Assembly (NCBI GenBank): GCA_030601545.1
Contig: JAUVTM010000157.1
Coordinates: 1 to 5,193, forward strand
Source of the DNA: Syntrophobacterales bacterium
Lineage (GTDB): Bacteria; Desulfobacterota; Syntrophobacteria; BM002
DNA length: 5,193 bases
Reading direction: 5' to 3'
Position 1 is the stretch's first letter, and every line of letters starts with the position of its first letter. The translations under genes were made by a program, and so were the position numbers. The notes under the pieces were generated by a model that saw nothing but the letters and a program-made list of their open reading frames with translations, was not told the DNA's origin and made no database searches. Positions 3,764-5,193 of the stretch are shown here, piece after piece.

Positions 3764-5193
3764 ATGGCGCGGCCAGATGGTAATGACTGGAAACAGTATC
3801 TCGGATTGATACTGCTCTGTCTCGTGCTCTACATACCAGGGCTCACGACTTTACCCCCAGTGGATCGAGACGAGGCACGATTCGTTCAGGCTACGCGTCA
3901 AATGCTGGAGAGCAAGGACTTCGTTCGGATCCGTTTTCAAGACAAGCCTCGTCACAAGAAACCAATTGGCATCTATTGGCTCCAGGCAGCAACGGTAGCG
4001 ATGACCGGGTCCTCTCGGACAAACCATGTTTGGCCCTATCGCTTACCTTCCTTTCTGGGAGCGTTAGCGGCGGTGTTGCTTACATTTGGTTTTGGCAAGA
4101 GGTTGTTTGATCGCAAGACTGGACTGTTGGCTGCAATGCTCACGGCGAGTTCTCTGCTCCTGGTGGTGGAGGCTCATCAGGCCACCACAGACGCAGCCCT
4201 GCTCGCCACAGTCGTGGCGGCGCAGGGGTCGCTGGGAAGCCTGTATGTTAGGGCTCGACGTGGCGAAACTGTTGGCTGGGGGATACCCATACTATTTTGG
4301 ACAGCTCAAGGCATCGGCATACTGATCAAAGGACCGATAACGCCCTTAGTCAGCTTGGTTACCATCCTTACTCTCTTGGCGGTGGATCGGAAGGTGTCGC
4401 TCTTCCGGGGTTTACGGCTGAAGCTAGGGCTGCTATTGACAGCCGTCATAGTCTGCCCGTGGGCAATCGCCATCACCCTGGCCACCGACGGCGCATTTTT
4501 TAGTGACGCTCTCCGGTCGGATTTACTGCCAAAGTTGATTTCCGGGCACGAATCACATGGCTTTCTACCTGGCTACTATCTGTTGCTGGTTGTTCTGACA
4601 TTCTGGCCTGGATCGCTGTTTTTGGGGCCGGCATTGCGTCAGGCTTTGAAACTACGCTCTAGGATGGGAGAACGCTTTTGTCTGGCGTGGATAATCCCGG
4701 TCTGGTTGGTGTTCGAACTAATTCCCACGAAACTTCCGCATTACATCTTGCCGATATTTCCTGCACTGTCATTGATCACGGCGCGTCTGCTCCTTACCGG
4801 GGCAAAAGATGCATGGGACCTGTCGCGCTGGGGGCTTGCTCGAGTTGGATTTGTCCTTTGGGTATTGGTAAGCGTAGCCCTGGCAGCTGCAATCGTGGCA
4901 TTACCGGTTTACATCGACGGCCGATTTGATATGCTCACGCTTTGGCCTGCCTTGGCAACCGTTGTTATGCTCATTTTGCCTGCTTGGAGCGCTTTTCGTG
5001 GCCGTTTGGTTGAGGCGGCCATTGCTGCTGTGCTCCTGGCGGCTCTCATCCTAGCTCCGACCCTGCATGTTATCATGCCGAATGCAGATGGGCTCTGGCT
5101 GAGTCGGAGTGTGGCAAGAGCTGTTGAGCAGTATGGCGAGTCAGTCAGTGGTTTACCACCAGTGGTTGCAGCCGCCGGATACCATGAGCCCAG
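3764..5193 (+). CDS. ArnT/PMT_2-type polyprenyl-phosphate-sugar glycosyltransferase, 3' end outside window
   Basis: Integral-membrane GT-C glycosyltransferase expected to move a sugar from a polyprenyl-phosphate donor onto an acceptor (lipid A, another lipid or a protein) on the outer face of the inner membrane. The visible 476 codons carry the family's hallmarks: a first membrane segment (12-29), a first outer loop with DRDEARF (34-40, acidic pair D36-E37), KKPIGIYWLQ (65-74), an YRLPS motif (92-96), TDAALL (142-147), LIKGPITP (187-194), HESHGFLPGYYLL (262-274) and TKLPHYILPIFPALS (322-336), with about a dozen membrane segments overall. The start ATG has AAGGTGG (3751-3757) six bases upstream. 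The frame has no stop before 5193, so the protein is truncated by the window. Family members run about 500-600 residues, so a short C-terminal soluble part is probably missing. Donor and acceptor cannot be named from the sequence, and I do not assign arnT. It is separated from thiY by about 500 bp and shows no functional link to it. Confidence 0.88.
   Translation, partial: MARPDGNDWKQYLGLILLCLVLYIPGLTTLPPVDRDEARFVQATRQMLESKDFVRIRFQDKPRHKKPIGIYWLQAATVAMTGSSRTNHVWPYRLPSFLGALAAVLLTFGFGKRLFDRKTGLLAAMLTASSLLLVVEAHQATTDAALLATVVAAQGSLGSLYVRARRGETVGWGIPILFWTAQGIGILIKGPITPLVSLVTILTLLAVDRKVSLFRGLRLKLGLLLTAVIVCPWAIAITLATDGAFFSDALRSDLLPKLISGHESHGFLPGYYLLLVVLTFWPGSLFLGPALRQALKLRSRMGERFCLAWIIPVWLVFELIPTKLPHYILPIFPALSLITARLLLTGAKDAWDLSRWGLARVGFVLWVLVSVALAAAIVALPVYIDGRFDMLTLWPALATVVMLILPAWSAFRGRLVEAAIAAVLLAALILAPTLHVIMPNADGLWLSRSVARAVEQYGESVSGLPPVVAAAGYHEP

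Noticed and set aside
3467..3809. Small frames on both strands in the gap after thiY
   Set aside because: They consist of the heptamer repeats (period seven is not a multiple of three, so frames cycle through repeat phases) and leader sequence, with no family resemblance or ribosome binding site.
4086..4929. Short + strand frames inside the glycosyltransferase
   Set aside because: They are out-of-frame shadows of the long open frame from 3764, which carries all the family motifs.

Overview
The window looks like chromosomal DNA of a Gram-negative-type (diderm) bacterium of middling G+C content. The cell-envelope inference rests on two things: a solute-binding protein with a classical cleavable signal peptide and no lipoprotein cysteine, and an ArnT/PMT-type membrane glycosyltransferase. 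Short-period repeats in the gene gaps remind me of Desulfobacterota-like environmental genomes, but that is an impression and not a taxonomic call.

Layout. Positions 1-253 are GC-rich, rich in small inverted repeats, and hold no gene I can support. Positions 254-418 are a 165-bp segment bounded by perfect 15-bp inverted repeats. A candidate promoter (472-500) leads into a textbook TPP riboswitch aptamer (507-594), a linker, and an intrinsic terminator (650-687) that ends right at the first gene. Then comes a three-gene operon on the + strand: ABC ATPase (thiZ-like, 690-1472), permease (thiX-like, 1469-2233, overlapping by ATGA) and periplasmic THI5/NMT1-family binding protein (thiY-like, 2304-3263). 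Positions 3264-3763 are a gene-free gap containing a mirrored set of seven-nucleotide repeat arrays (3286-3553). A polytopic glycosyltransferase of the ArnT/PMT_2 type starts at 3764 and runs off the end of the window.

How it works together. ThiY should capture a thiamine pyrimidine precursor in the periplasm (HMP, or a formyl-aminopyrimidine breakdown product of thiamine), ThiX forms the membrane channel and ThiZ powers import. When TPP is plentiful, the aptamer holds its closing stem and the terminator forms. When TPP is scarce, the aptamer 3' strand (585-593) can pair with the terminator 5' arm (656-665) as an antiterminator. All three competing pairings are visible in the sequence. No thiamine biosynthesis gene is in the window.

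The least ordinary signals are (a) seven-nucleotide periodicity in both intergenic gaps (2234-2268 and 3286-3553), with different unit sequences and, in the second, a nested mirror arrangement; (b) the 165-bp inverted-repeat element upstream of the riboswitch; and (c) the first gene's start, where the only strong Shine-Dalgarno lies inside the open frame and points to an ATT codon.
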